A stretch of DNA of 64,000 nucleotides from Paulownia fortunei (GCA_019321725.1 CM033118.1:10566071-10630070); one strand, 5' to 3'. Positions 1-12,204 are shown, counted from the first letter of the stretch. Notes: generated by a model not told the origin, from the letters alone. Made by a program: numbers and translations.

Positions 1-1019
1 TTTGGAAAGGCAAAGAGGGCTACTCATCCTCTAGAGTTAGTCCACTCGGATATATGTGGACCCATGAATGTGAGGGCACGACATGGTGCATCTTATTTTC
101 TCACTTTTATTGATGATTATTCATGCTATGGGTCAGTATATCTCTTGTCTCATCGGTCAGAAGCACTTTATTATTTTAAGCGATTCTTGGCAGAGGTTGA
201 GAACCAAAGAGATAGGAACCTCAAAATTCTACGTACTAACAGAGGGCGAGAATATTTGTCTGATCAATTTAGATAAATGTGTGAAAAAAAGGGATCATCA
301 GATAATTAGCGATTCCACACACTCTGCAATAAAATGGGGTTGCAGAGAGGAAGAATCGCACACTTCTGGATGTGGCCAGATCAATGATGGCGCAAGCAAA
401 TCTTCCAATATTATTTTGGGGTGATGCAATTTTGACTGCTGCCTACATATTGAATTATGTGCCTTCTAAGTCAGTTCCTTCGATACCCTATGAGATGTGG
501 CATAGCAGAAAGCCTAGTTTAGAAGGCTTGCACCTTTGGGGGTCGGCTGGATTTATTCACAACACTTCTTATAAGCATGGGAAGCTTGGCCCTAGAGCGG
601 TCAAACATATCTTTATAAGGTATTGTGATCACTCAAAGGGTTATGTGATGTACGGTGAACACCCTGATAGAGGAATGACTGAGATTGAGTCCCATGACGT
701 GAATTTCCTCGAGGAGGTTTTTTCGACCATTGGTGAAGTCAAAGGGGCCCTTGAACTGTATGAGTTGCAAGATCCTCAAGGTGGCACTCCAATCCTTGGT
801 GAGGGTGAGGCTTCGCAGCCTTATCCAGTAATTGACGGGGATAATGCAAGCGACTTAAATTCAGTGGGAGTGACCCACTGGAAGAAGACTCTCAAAATCC
901 ACAAGCGCGTAAGAGCAAACATGGAAATATACCCCATCGACGTTATGAAATCGAAGGGGAATATTTTATGTGTGCTTCTATGGATATTGATGAGCCAGCC
1001 ACTTATGAAAAGGCTATGA
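1..1019 (+). pseudogene. copia integrase region, frameshifted
   Basis: Integrase inserts the element's cDNA into the host genome. The first frame (1-276) carries the copia integrase core with HSDICGPM and TFIDDYS, and stops at 274-276. The second catalytic Asp region reads RTNRGREYLS, where the usual RSDRGGEY Asp is Asn, so the site is lost. Between 277 and 371 the frame is broken and the catalytic Glu segment is scrambled. The frame 372-1019 resumes with the integrase C-terminal part (FWGDAILTAAYILN, then the GSAGFIHN and GPRAVKHIFIRY region), followed by the linker to RT. It cannot give a working enzyme. Family assignment is secure. Confidence 0.9.
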
Positions 1020-1038
1020 CTTCTCCAAATGCAAATGA

Positions 1039-2556
1039 GTGGATAGCTGCTATGAAAAAGAGTTGAGCTCGATGGCTAAGAACCATGTTTGGGAGCTAGT
1101 CGATCTTCTATCCAGACATAAGACCATTGAGAACAAATGGGTTCTAAAGGTCAAGCAAAAGTCAGATGGATCAATCAACAAGTATAAACCTCGACTTGTG
1201 GCGAAGGGTTATACCCAAAGAGAGGGTATAGATTATGAAGAGACATTCTTCCCAGTGGTGAGGTTTGCCTCTATTCGCCTCATATTAGCCATTGTCGCCC
1301 ACCTAGATCTGGAATTATTTCAGATGGACGTCAAGACAGCATTTCTCAATGGAGAGTTGGACGAGGAGATCTACATGGATCAACCTGTTGGATTTCAGGA
1401 AATAGGACAAGAGCGCAAAGTATGCCGCTTGAAACGTTCTATTTATGGACTGAAACAATCATCTAGACAGTGGTACCATCAATTTCATCGAGCTATCACT
1501 ACGATAGGCTTTACGATGATCGAGAAAGACCATTATGTGTATGTCAAGAGAAGTGGGAGAAATTTCTTAATACTATCATTGTATGTGGATGATATTTTGT
1601 TGGCTGGGAATGATATAGAGATGATTATCGCCACTCAGAAGTGGCTGTCCTCTACTTTTGAGATGAATGACATGGGAGAAGCTAAATACATACTTAGTGT
1701 TAACATACACCGAAATCGTTCTAGAAAACTCTTGAGTTTGTCTCAAGAGGCTTATATCAAGAGAATTATAGAATGCTTCTGTATGCATAATGCTAATCCT
1801 GTTGACACACCCATGGATAAAAATTATGTTCTTAGCAAAGAATTGTGCCCTAAGACAGAAAAAGAAAGGGAACGCATGGCTAAGGTTCTATATGCGAGCG
1901 CGGTAGGGAGTCTGATGTATGCAATGATGTGTACTCGACCAGACCTATGCTTTGTAGTTGGAATGGTGAGTAGATATCAAAGTAATCCTGGACATGACCA
2001 TTGGGCCATGGTCAAAAGGATACTTAGATATTTGAAGGGAACAAGTGATCTCACTTTGTGCTACCATGGAGGTAGTTTAAAGCTAATTGGATATAGTGAT
2101 GCTGATGGATCAGCAGATAGAGATGAGTGCAAATCCACATCGGGATATGCATTCTTATTGGGAGGCGCTGCTATCACTTGGTGTAGCAAGAAGCAGCCAT
2201 GTATCTCTTTATCCACCATGGAGGCCGAATACGTTGCTTGTATATCAGCAGTCTAAGAGACTATCTGGTTAAGGAGATTCCTACAGAGTCTACGCGTTGT
2301 GGCGCATGTTGATGATGCAGTTGTTGTCTATTGTGATAATACAGCTGCACTAGCATATGCTAAGGACCCTAAGTATCATGGGCGGACTAAGCATATTGAT
2401 ACCAGATATCACTTTATTCGAGAGAGCATTATGCAAGGTCAAGTTGTTCTCAGGCATATTCCTACTAGCGATATGGTCGCTGATCCTTTTACTAAGCCTT
2501 TGTGGAGAGATGTGTTCCAAAGGCATGTTAGTAGTATGGGACTTCATAGGATTTGA
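1039..2556 (+). pseudogene. copia reverse transcriptase and RNase H
   Basis: This is the best preserved coding part of the element. The frame 1039-2256 (405 codons) is the RVT_2-type copia RT. Visible motifs are WVLKVKQKSDG, KPRLVAKGYTQREGIDY, QMDVKTAFLNGELDEEIYM, GLKQSSRQWYHQF and the polymerase site YVDDILLAGND. The RNase H part starts near codon 340 with IGYSDADG and TMEAEYVA. A TAA at 2254-2256 interrupts the RNase H, which continues in the same frame at 2299-2556 with YCDNTAALAYAK and KHIDTRYHFIRE, ending in the usual ADPFTKPL tail. A single stop in an otherwise open RT and RNase H suggests a moderately old copy. Confidence 0.93.
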
Positions 2557-3611
2557 GTTTATAGGCCTGTATGAACACTTTGTTGATTAATGAGATTTTT
2601 TTTCTTGTTAAATTTTTTAGTGTACTGAGTCTATTATGAATGTCACCAGGCTTAGATTGACCCACTCACACGGGCAATCACCCTGGCGCTTTGACAGCGA
2701 GCAAGATGAGACTCAAAGATCATGTTCGCACCATTAGGAGGGGCGCGAATGATCGCCTTGACGCTTGGAATAGCAAGGAAGGTTAAAGTTTAATAGTCTC
2801 CATGGCATGAGGCCAAGATGAGATCATACTTGATCAATTATGAAGTATGTCCAAACTTCATAAAAGCATGTCTATAGCCAAATGTGCAAACTACTGCATG
2901 ACACTTTGGAGAGTGACTTATGATGGCACGCAGGTCAGGCGCTTGGATAGCGACTGGACTAAGATTCGTATGATGTTAAGAGTGTGGCATGCCCAAATTG
3001 AGTGGGAGCTCTATCATAGCATGTATTCATACTACATATGCTTTGAGATGACCTTATAAGTGGAGTGACTGAATAGATCCCTGCTTCGTCACTGTGTAAG
3101 CCCTTAACATATTTTTCATACCCTTTAGGACTCTGGACCGTGTCATGAGGTGTAAACTTGATGATGTTACTTTAGCATGTTTCCAATGATCACGTTTGAT
3201 CCGGTTGTCGGAGCGTGACTAAGAAAGCTATCAGGACCAAGCTGATTGACATGAGGGGTCGAGAAAGAGCTAAACTGGTAACGCACTTTTGTTCTATGGC
3301 TCATTGGCCGGCCGACTAAGTTAAAAATATGTTTGACATAGTCATAAGCATAGATACATAGCTGAGAGATTCAAGCATGCTCTACTCATTATAGGGGGAA
3401 TCAGAGATGCTTGATCTAGTGCGACCACATAGTTTGGGGTACATAGCGAGTTTTGAGTTGTAGAGTTATGTTAGTTAGGTGATGACTTAATATAACTCTC
3501 CTCATTCGTTCCTTTCTCGCTTGGTCGCACACCTTATTCCCTGTATGAAAGAAGGGATGTGAGATGAGAATTATGAAGATATGATTCGAATGAGTCGAGT
3601 CAAATATGTAT
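2557..3611 (+). other. non-coding 3' region of the copia element
   Basis: About 1 kb lies between the RNase H stop and the purine tract. I see no domain here; the short open frames look accidental. It is slightly less AT-rich than its surroundings and is best read as the element's 3' untranslated region. Confidence 0.5.
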
Positions 3612-4051
3612 GAGTGGGAGATATTGATGCATTTTTTATTTGCATCCATATTTGTGATTAGTTAGAGTCCTATTTGGATAAGGATGATGGTTATCAAGAA
3701 ACCTCTCCTGATCGGACTCAAAGAGTGATAGGGATAGAGAGAATCTTTTTCTAGTTATCTCTCCCTACCACTATAAGATATCACAATGATACGCAATTTA
3801 ATACACAGAAAAATATTCTCTCTCATCTATATTCTCTCTACGTTTATTCTTGGAGTATCACCAAAAACTTAAAAGGTGTGTAGTTATAAATTTAGTGAAT
3901 GCTCTAGTAGTATTTACTGGAGTGAGAAAGACTGTGGTAATATTATTGGGAGACTTGTAGTCGAGCTGTTCATCTGTGAATCAAACGAATTTTCGTTGTT
4001 GATGTAATATTGATTCAATTATTATTTATATGCGACTATAAATTGCTTACA
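3612..4051 (+). repeat. copia purine tract and 3' LTR (outer edge estimated)
   Basis: The tract gagtgggag (3612-3620) is a typical copia polypurine tract, and tattgatgca follows where LTRs of this type begin TGTTGATGCA. The LTR runs through a CT-rich leader-like stretch (about 3820-3850). A plausible end is gcttaca at 4051. Only one LTR is in view, so the end is a guess and no target duplication can be tested. Confidence 0.5.
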
Positions 4052-4204
4052 ATTAACAATAAAAATCTTAAATGGATATTACAATTCAAAAGTAGGAAAT
4101 AAGGAATACTTACTTCTAAATTGATTCATAAATGAAATAAGGAATACTACTCCCTTACAAATTATGATATCTTAAAAAAGATAAATGAAGCCTATCTACA
4201 TAAA

Positions 4205-5200
4205 GCAGTCTAGGTATAAGCTCATGGAATATAAGTAGGTCCGAGGGAATGAAGACCAAATTTATCAAATACAAGATTAGCCAATCAACCAGCCACCTGA
4301 TTACATTCTGTGCATATATTAGAGATTTAAAAAGTCAGAGATCGAAGAACTTGGTTTTCTGTGAGTTTATTTTGTAGCTGCCAGTACCTTTGATTCTTCA
4401 ATGAAATGAGATGGATGATAGATGTGGAATCCGATTCAATACACACAAAGTGAAGGCCCATTTCCTTGCAAAATTGAAGACTACTTGCAAGAGTTGCTAA
4501 TTCTGCAAACATGTTGGTTCAGTCATCTAAATATTCATGAAAAGCAAGTGAAGGCTAACCCTGGTTGTTTCTAATCACTCCACAAGGCGCACCGGGACCC
4601 TGATTTGCTCTATATGCTCCGTTTGTGTTAAGCTTGAACCACCCATGTATTGGAGGAATCCAATAAACATTTGTGATTTGAATAGATGGATAAAAAGAGG
4701 AAAAAGCAAACAAGCAGGAATTAGAGAGTCTAGAATCTCCTTTCCAACAAATTAGGGTAATAACCACATAAGAAAGAATAGCCGAGATAATATGACGTAA
4801 GCTGAATTTGATACCTCCATACTTATGAGTCATTTCATGCTCTCAAAATGAAACATAGAATCAACATAGAAAGCACGGAATGAACATGGTTGACATCGGA
4901 TGAGGCTCGCATGGATCTCCAAGATTGAATGACAAGGATAACAGAATAAGATGAAGGAGATGGAAGGTTAAGAATTGATTTGAAGAAATTCCAAACTTGC
5001 ACAGCTTGAGGACTTTTTATAAAAAGGTGAAGAACCATTTCCCTCTCTACACAATACTGACATTTTGAAGGAAGGAAGAAACCACGTCTCTGAAGTCTAT
5101 CATCTATCGAAATCTAGTCATTAACTAGTCGAGAAACAAATACAAACATGGTAGGGGACAACACCTTATTCAACAATGCATTCAAGAGGTAATCCAAGCT
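4205..5200 (-). pseudogene. LINE ORF2 C-terminus: zf-RVT and RNase H-like
   Basis: Read on the minus strand, 5200-4835 matches the zinc-binding segment after plant LINE reverse transcriptases (zf-RVT): DDRLQRRGFFLPSKCQYC, then HLFIKSPQAVQVWNFF. The frame 4833-4555 ends with an RNase H-like start, PPIHGWFKLNTNGAYR and GPGAPCGVIRNNQG; the first catalytic Asp (usually NTDGA) is Asn. The frame 4512-4327 continues the RNase H fold (MFAELATLASSLQFCKEMG, VCIESDSTSIIHLI), followed by CNQVAG and LANL. The RT itself is absent. Stops separate the pieces, so this is a 5'-truncated, decayed non-LTR element. Its 3' end abuts the copia LTR. Confidence 0.8.
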
Positions 5201-5516
5201 ACCAAAAAAAATTATTATTTTTTAACAAAATTAAGCAATAGACTCAGACTTCCGACAACTCAGAAACTAGAGTACCATGATCTACAACAAACTTTGGCCA
5301 CAAAGACTAAACTCGAAAACTTTACAAAGAAAGGTTTCCTCGGGCCAATGGAGATTGGCCTCCGAGTGCAATGGTAGAAGATAGCTTAATTGCGGAGGCA
5401 AGGAATTAAGGTCAAAATACCAAATGAAAGTAGATCGGTTTTTAACTGGACACATTCTACACAAAGATAAGTAGACAAAATTTCTAAAAGGATAAATTAT
5501 TTAAACAAATTTAAGA
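5201..5516. other. unassigned spacer
   Basis: This stretch lies between the LINE fragment and the S18 pseudogene. A 60-codon minus-strand frame (5282-5464) is not recognisable. No other signal is seen. Confidence 0.4.
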
Positions 5517-5962
5517 TTAACACTTTTATGGAGACACCAATAGTCTTGCCTCTACGTCATGTGGTCTTGGTGTGCTGAACTCGGATGCTCAAACCCAAAT
5601 AGTGTTGGAGACCTTGGTGATTTTTTATTTTCTTTAAATGCATAAGGTCGTCCCTCAGTTTTATGTCCAATACATTAGAAATAACCTGTAAATACTTGTC
5701 ATCCTTGTAATCCTTTTGCTTGTTGGGAAAATAATTTGGGATCTTTAACAAATGAGGATTTGCAACAACTATTATTAACTTGTTGATTTCAGTAGCAAAA
5801 AGTTCACCAGCTTCTTTTTTCATGTCAGACATCGGCTTTTGCAGACGATATTCGGTCGATACCTTTGATGGAAGTAAGCGCAAACATAATCTTTTCTTCC
5901 CATCCACGTTAGTGTCCAGCACACACAATATGTGCTGAAAATCCTTATTTGCCACCACACAT
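5517..5962 (-). pseudogene. RPS18: 40S ribosomal protein S18 (uS13) processed pseudogene
   Basis: S18 sits in the head of the small ribosomal subunit. The minus-strand frame 5958-5557 aligns with eukaryotic S18 along its length: [20 protein letters not shown] near the N-terminus, [16 protein letters not shown] in the middle, then [52 protein letters not shown] and RVQHTKTT. The native start is probably the ATG at 5962, two bases out of frame. The middle region after [12 protein letters not shown] is scrambled by indels. A TGA replaces the Gly after HTKTT, and RRGKTIGVS is still readable behind it, reaching a TAA at 5517-5519. There are no introns, consistent with retroposition, although no clear poly(A) tail remains. 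A real S18 is about 152 residues. Confidence 0.9.
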
Positions 5963-6029
5963 GGCTACAGGTTTTCGGCAGCTGTTATATTAGCATCCAA
6001 ACTATTAGGAATGGATGCATAATATTTGA

Positions 6030-7518
6030 GTTATTGGGGTTTCAACTAACAATCTATGCCTTAGGCTTAATCGAGAGATTAGTTGATGGAATGATCGTAC
6101 TTGCTTGGTATTTATAATCGGAATAGGGTTGCACTTCACCTAAGAGTAGGAGTCATGATACATTACTATGTGCTTCCCATGACTTGCGGGTTATTGGATT
6201 TAATAAGTTAATTCCATTATGACTAATTAATTAGATCAATTGATCAGAATAATTAATTTGTTCAATTAAGTCACAAGATTTACGGGCCCATGGCTAGTTT
6301 AGAGTGAACCTAAGGGGTCACACACTAAGTTGGAAAGAGTACACTTTTAGCTAGAATATATCCAAGGGTTGGATCAACAATTAATAAAGATTAATAATTT
6401 GAGGCTCAATATGATTTAAGGAATTAAATTAATTTATCCAATTAAAATAATATGATTATAGAATTGGACCTAATAAGATTAGGGAGCCCATGTGGACCTA
6501 ATTAATTAATTAATACGATCAATTAATTAAGGAGAATATAAAATAATTTAAGGAGTTAAATTAATTTATCCTATTAAATAATATGATTATTTAATTGGAC
6601 CTAATATAATTGAGAGCCCTACATATGATAGTGTTAATTAATTGATATGAAAATGTTAGTTAAATTTGACATATTAAATAATATGATTATTTAATAGGTT
6701 CTAATATAATTAGAAAGTCTAAGTAGAACTATTGGATCAATTAATTAAGTTAGACTTATTTAATTAATGGGATTCAATTAATTGAGTTTAATTAAATTAA
6801 TTAAAGTCCAAGTCCAAGCTAATGGGCTCGTAGAAGGCTCGTTAGAAAGTTTAATTATAAGAATTAAACTTGTCATAGAGTTTGATAAAAAGAAGGAATC
6901 AAATAAGGAAGAAAGCAAGTGGAAACTTAGTGGGACTAGGATTGGAGGAGTCCTATATAAGGACTCCCCATATGGCCGAAAATTGCTGAAAAATTAAGAG
7001 CCAAATATCGGCCAGCACTCCAAAAAAAATCCATCCCACTTTGTCTTCTTCCTTTGATTCCTTTCATCCACCAAAAGATTCCATCTTTTGGTTCAATTCT
7101 TCTATTGAATTAAGTATTGAACTCCACATATTCTAGAGTAGAATAGGTCTTTTAGATTACTAACATAAATTCAATTGATATGGAAAATTCCAATGTGTGA
7201 TACGCTTAAAGGGATAAACTTGGGACTCTAAGCAAATCATTTCCAACAAGAGGAGTATGGTTCAAGATTCGTGAAAGCAGTTCGTAGATGGATTTGAGAT
7301 TCACAAAGGAGTTCGTGAAGAGATAATAATTTGGATTGTAACAAGCATCTTTTTCAGACAGAGTGCAAATTAAGGTAAAGGTTTCTACAAGCTTCCTGCT
7401 ATAGATATTAGAAATTGCACAATTGAGTAATCGCACATGGTTTCTAGAATTCATTTTATTACATGTGATGTAATGTTTGTTTATTTTTTTAAAAAAATGT
7501 TAAATTCCATTACGTAAT
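6030..7518 (+). repeat. copia-type LTR, first copy
   Basis: From about 6033 the sequence matches 8665-9440 in the same orientation, starting at the shared gggtttcaacta core. Shared blocks are rich in attaatta and ccaattaaataatatgatta motifs. It contains a TATA box in a small palindrome (6947-6967) and ends just before a decayed methionine-tRNA type primer site. The start is set by where similarity to the second copy begins and is approximate. Confidence 0.55.
6947..6967 (+). promoter_or_regulatory. TATA box inside a 7-bp inverted repeat
   Basis: ggagtcc, tatataa and ggactcc follow each other without gaps: a TATA box framed by a perfect 7-bp inverted repeat. It is the likely LTR promoter. The second LTR copy breaks off before this point. 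Confidence 0.55.
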
Positions 7519-7519
7519 A

Positions 7520-7537
7520 TTGATATCGAAACCAAGG
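7520..7537 (+). other. decayed primer-binding site, initiator Met-tRNA type
   Basis: ttgatatcgaaaccaagg fits a TGGTATCAGAGCC-type primer site decayed mainly by transitions (about 9 of 13 core positions kept). It lies directly after the LTR, as expected for plant copia elements. Confidence 0.4.
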
Positions 7538-8660
7538 TTCATGCATTTCTGATACCATTTCGATTGTGTTTATCCAATTTACGTGATAAATTAAAAATTT
7601 ATAGTTGTGATTGTGAATCAATGAATTTCTTTATTTGGGATCATGGTGTTTGTTATTCTCAATGGTTGAAACAAATAAAGTAAACTAAACATAAAAAAAA
7701 TACTAGAAATCCACACGCACAGTGCTTAACAGAGCACTGGCACTATGGCGTCGGTGAGACAAAGGAGCTGGCATTGCGATACTAATTCGTCTGCTATCGA
7801 ACAATAGGTTTTAAGCCATGACACATGTTTTTGGCACCGCAGCCCCAATCGGAACTAGTGCACAACTGCGTGAGGACCTTTTTGTTCTGTCTAATTGCAT
7901 AATTGTTATGCGATTGATTTGTTTTAATTTTTAAAACATGTAAGATGATCAAAACGAATTACATTTTCATAAGAGTTGATTTCTTGATTAAAGAATATGA
8001 TTCTTGAGTTCAAGATTTCAAGTTTTGCATTCAAAAACATGATTATTGAATTCAAGATTTGTGAAATCTTTAAACTCTTGATTCAAGAACTTCATGATTT
8101 TTGAAATCTTGAAATTATTGAATTGATGGTGATAATAAAATCAAGTAAGTTAATTTAGTGATCACGAAAATTAGTTTCTTGATTGAGTTTTTTCAAGATT
8201 TCTTGATAAGATCAAGAAAACCACGAGTTCTTGATGTTGATTAAGAAAAAAAAAGGCAAAAGTTATAAAATTATGCCTATTTTGTTTTGAGAAAATAAAC
8301 ATTGCACAAAAAGTTTGTTTTTCAAAATTAAAATTAATAATTAATTTTATGAAAAATTATTTTTCTTAAAAAACCAAGAATTTTGATGATTTATGTTAAG
8401 CATGTTAGTTGGATATTCATGGAGTCTAAGCTAATGTGATTGGTTTAGTTTTATGCACTTCATGGTTATTTTTAGGTTTTAATTAAAATGAGGCCTACGA
8501 GTCTCGTATTTCTCTGGTTATTTTTAGTTTTTAGCATATTAGGTGATCTTATATGCATTCCACGGTCCTTGACTCAGAAGTCTTTAGCTCAAAGTAAGAT
8601 GAATATTAGATGATGGTTTTCTAATAATTCATCTCGAGTCAATGTGATTAGAAATAAAAT
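7538..8660 (+). other. non-coding leader of a defective copia element
   Basis: A leader containing several ttcttga/attcaag repeats (about 7970-8240) follows the primer site. No gag or pol frame remains, so the pair of LTRs encloses only about 1.1 kb of non-coding DNA. This is either an internally deleted element or a non-autonomous one. Confidence 0.5.
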
Positions 8661-9442
8661 CATAGTTATTAAGTCAGTTAGGGTTTCAACTAAAAATCTA
8701 TGCCATAGACTTAATCAGGAGATTTATTGATGAAAGGACCAGACTTGCATAGTACTCATAACAGAATTAGGTTCGCTTGCTAATTCACCTAGACTAGGTA
8801 GTCACGATCCACTCATATTGCTTCCCTTGACTTGTAAGGTTTTTAGAATTAAGGAATTAATTACAAAATGAATTAATTAATTGGACTAATTAATTATAAT
8901 ATATTTTTGTATATTCACTAAGTTGCAATAGTTGCAAACCCACTTCTAGCTTGGTTATGAACTAAATAGGTCACACACAAAACGAGATGGATCACTTCTA
9001 TCTAGAATATTATCCAAGGAGTTGGATCAAGTTGATTAATAGAGATTAATTAACTTTGAGTTACAATTAATTTAAAGAGTTAAATTAATTCATCCAATTA
9101 AATACTAGGATTATTCAATTAGACCTAACAATGATTAGGGGCTCTTTTGGAGTAATTAACTAATTGATTGAATTAATTAATTAATGGGCCTAAATTAATT
9201 CAAGATAAATTATTTGACCAATTTAAATAATATGATTAATTAAATTGGGCCTAATTTAATTAGGTGGCCATATGGAACCAATGAATTAATTCTTTGGATC
9301 AATTAATAAAATTGGGCTTCAATTAAATGATGGAGATCAACAAATGTCAAAACCCAAAGTTAATGGGCTCGCAGGAGAAACCTATTAAGTGTTTGTAATT
9401 AGAGAATTAAACTCCTTGTATTCAATGGAAATTGATAAATAG
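8660..9442 (+). repeat. copia-type LTR, second copy, truncated
   Basis: This is a direct repeat of 6030-6880, sharing the gggtttcaactaa start, the tcacacaca block, the tagaatat-tccaagg block and the attaattaatt-rich body. Similarity stops near 9440, before the TATA box, so the 3' half is missing. Confidence 0.55.
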
Positions 9443-10375
9443 GTTTGATACCTATTAATTGAGTATTATTTGCTTAACTTTTTTATTAGTTTTCGAAATT
9501 CTTGTGAATTTTATCATCGTTTTTAATGTTATTTTACAAATTTGAGGATGAAAAAAGAACAACACTTGAATTTATTAAAATCTACATTTATTTTATATTT
9601 TTTCAAAAAAAAAATTATTTCGTCTGAGTCAAGAAGAGAAAACATTTTAGGGCATCTCCCATCTCATTTTTAACATCCTAAGATCCTCCAAATTAGTTTT
9701 TGAGGGACAAAGAAGAGAAAACAAGCCAAGAAAGAAGAAAGAAGAAGAGAAGAGAATTCTTTCATGATTTGAGAAGAAAACATCTACAAGGGAAGAAACA
9801 CATGCACTTTCAAGGTCCATTTTATTTTCTTCTTTCTTTCTTTAATTATGTTCATGGATGTTGTTAAGTTATTATTCATTTTTACTACCATCATGAACTA
9901 ATTTATTTTTCTAGGGTTGTGATGTAATCTAATTAAGATATTTTGAATATTTTATCAATTCAATTATTGATTTGTTTTCAAGTCGAGTATTCTATATGGT
10001 TCCTAATGCTTTCAATTACTTGCTAATCATATTGACCCAGAAGGTGATATATGTGTTTAGTTTTGAGTGTAGGAAATCACAAATTGCATGTGAGATATGA
10101 ATATACTTGCATGGTTTGTTTAGTCTTATTTGAGATCCATAAAACCTAATGAATTATTGATTGTTGTAATTCACATAAGAATATAATGGGCTAGCAATTG
10201 ATGATATTTTTATTAGATCTCGGGAGAGGCTAGTGGATAATTTAGGGATTATCAACTATCACTTGAAAAATGATCACAATATAGTGATATTTACATATTG
10301 GTTTTATTTACATATAGTTATATGATCACATTAGGGATTCTCAACAATCATTTGGTTTAATTTACATATTAGTCA
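9443..10375 (+). other. unassigned, possibly old gypsy LTR
   Basis: Non-coding and AT-rich, with a purine-rich stretch at 9700-9800 and a gatctcgggagaggctagt motif near 10220 that recalls LTRs of plant Athila/Tat-type gypsy elements. The assignment is a weak impression only. The integrase of element A begins abruptly after it. Confidence 0.3.
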
Positions 10376-11208
10376 ATATAGATTATGTCTCAAAATGGAT
10401 CGAGGTAATTTTCTATTGAAATAATGATCACAATATAGTGATAAATTTTTAAAAGAAAATATTTTAACTCGATTTGGAATTCCTCGATCCATTATTAGTG
10501 ATGAGGGAAAATAAATTTATAATAAAGTTTTTGGAACATTCATGAGGAAATATGGAATTATATATAAAGTTGCAACTCCTTATCACCCTCAGATATATAG
10601 ACAAGTTAAACTTGCAAATATGGAGATAAAATAAATTTTAAAAAATACAGTTAACCCAAATTGTAAAGTTTGGTCTCTTAGACTTAACAATACACTTTGG
10701 GCATGTAGAACTACTTTCAAAACATCATTAATCATGTCTCCTTATAGGATAGTTTATGGTAACCCTTGTTATTTACCTATTGAACTTGAACATAATAAAG
10801 CTTATTGAGAAATCAAAATATTTAACTTCAACCATGATGAAGTTTCAAAATTGTACAAATTGCAAAGCAATGAACTCAAGAGCTGAGAAATGAAGCATAT
10901 GAGAATTCTAAATTTCATAAAGCAAGAATCAAAGATATTCATGATAATAAAATTTCAAGAAAAATATTTGAGGTCGGTTAAAAGGTTTGCTTTATAATTC
11001 TCGATTGCATTTATTTCTTAAAAAATTTAGATCAATGTGGAGTGGTCCTTTTGTTGTAAAAGAGGTATATCCTTATGGGGAGATTGACATTGAAAATCCT
11101 AGAAATGGTAACATATTCAAATTAAATGGACAAAGATTCAAACTATTTCTAGAGTATCAATTTTCACAAGAGGAATTTTTTTTTCTTTCTAATCCTTGTT
11201 ATGATTAG
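10376..11208 (+). pseudogene. gypsy integrase of element A
   Basis: It starts within the integrase core (DYVSKWIEV) and continues through the second Asp region (SRFGIPRSIISDEG type) and [15 protein letters not shown]. The C-terminal part at 10987-11208 is open for 73 codons ([20 protein letters not shown]). There are several in-frame stops and at least one frameshift. The same segments recur at 46148-46960 and 56760-57600 on the other strand. It is not functional. Confidence 0.85.
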
Positions 11209-11400
11209 TGTGTGTATATATACTTATTTTCTCTAACTTTATTTGTTTTGTTGGCTTTCTTTCTTTTATTTTTTTTCTTTTCCTAGCGGACAACAGTACT
11301 CCGTGGCTATTAAATTCGGACTTATCAGTTTCCCAAATAACTGAAATCTTTGTACAAAGTTTTTCTCTTTTTCTCATTCTCTTTTCTTCTTCTTTTCAAA

Positions 11401-11964
11401 ATGGATGACATTTTTCTAACTCTCAAGAAGTGATTTCCTTTTCTTTTTAAAAATGCAATTTTAAAAATTTATAAAATTAGAATTTAAAGATTAAGGATAC
11501 TTATGCACAAAGGCATCCTATGGGACATACGATGGATAATTGAAGGAAAGGTAAGAGCAGCAGGTGAATTTTCATACGAGTCTTCAAACTTGCTTACTAG
11601 ATGCATACTTGGTTGGTTTTGGTAAAAGCACATATTCAAAAAAAAAAGGGCGAAAAAAATGCAAGTTTATCATAAATGTGCTTAATGGACTTGCAGCACA
11701 AAGTATCATTCCTTAGGAATTGTTTCTAAAAATTAAAAAGATAAAATTCAATTTATTATGGATGGACTGAGTAAGGAGTCTTTAGATGACATTTTATTGA
11801 CTCTTGAGATGTATTCATATGGAATAGTGCATCGTGCAATTCTTTATTTACGAAATCACTTCCAAGATGAATATAAGTGTTGCAGTCTTGAGAATCTAAC
11901 ATTAAAAGACCCAGTTTGCCAGTTTGTAAGAAAATTGGATGAGAAGCATATCCTCGACCCATAG
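11401..11964 (+). pseudogene. ORF X, conserved element ORF, copy A
   Basis: This unrecognised coding region lies between integrase and LOG and is present in all three family members. It begins MDDIFLTLKK and has a middle section matching HKGIPEDIRWIIEAKVRAGE of copy C. It ends in a well-kept frame at 11758-11964: KESLDDILLTLEMYSYGIVH, RAILYLRNHFQDEY, then VRKLDEKHILDP and TAG. Copies A, B and C end at the same HI(L/F)DP stop, which suggests a real coding sequence of roughly 185-190 residues in the ancestor. Copy A carries several stops. I see no signal peptide or known fold and assign no function. Confidence 0.55.
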
Positions 11965-12204
11965 AGGGTGTTTAAGTCATTCCAGGACATAAAATCAAAA
12001 AAAGATGTGAGCCACAATCACAACTACATGTACATTCATGTGTAAGTAGATAATTTTTAAATTTTGTGTGTCCTTATTTTCAACCTTTCTGACAAAAGAA
12101 AAGGACGTGCAATAAATGCATACCTCTGTTCACACCTCAATAAATTGCACCATACTCACTCCATTTTGCACAACTCACTTTCAAAAAATAAAAAAAGAAA
12201 GAAA

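Larger units (their letters stand above)
1..4051 (+). mobile_element. Ty1/copia LTR retrotransposon, 3' part
   Basis: The window opens inside a Ty1/copia element. The order is integrase, reverse transcriptase, RNase H, about 1 kb of non-coding 3' sequence, a purine tract and a 3' LTR. This domain order (integrase before RT) defines copia. The 5' LTR, gag and protease lie upstream of the window. Several frameshifts and stops show that it is dead. The outer edge of the LTR is estimated only, because its partner LTR is not visible. Confidence 0.88.

Noticed and set aside
5282..5464. 60-codon minus-strand frame beside the S18 pseudogene
   Set aside because: No similarity seen to LINE, S18 or any known family; length is within chance expectation.
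7206..7454. 82-codon minus-strand frame
   Set aside because: It lies in the LTR end region of the defective copia element with no homology; probably chance.
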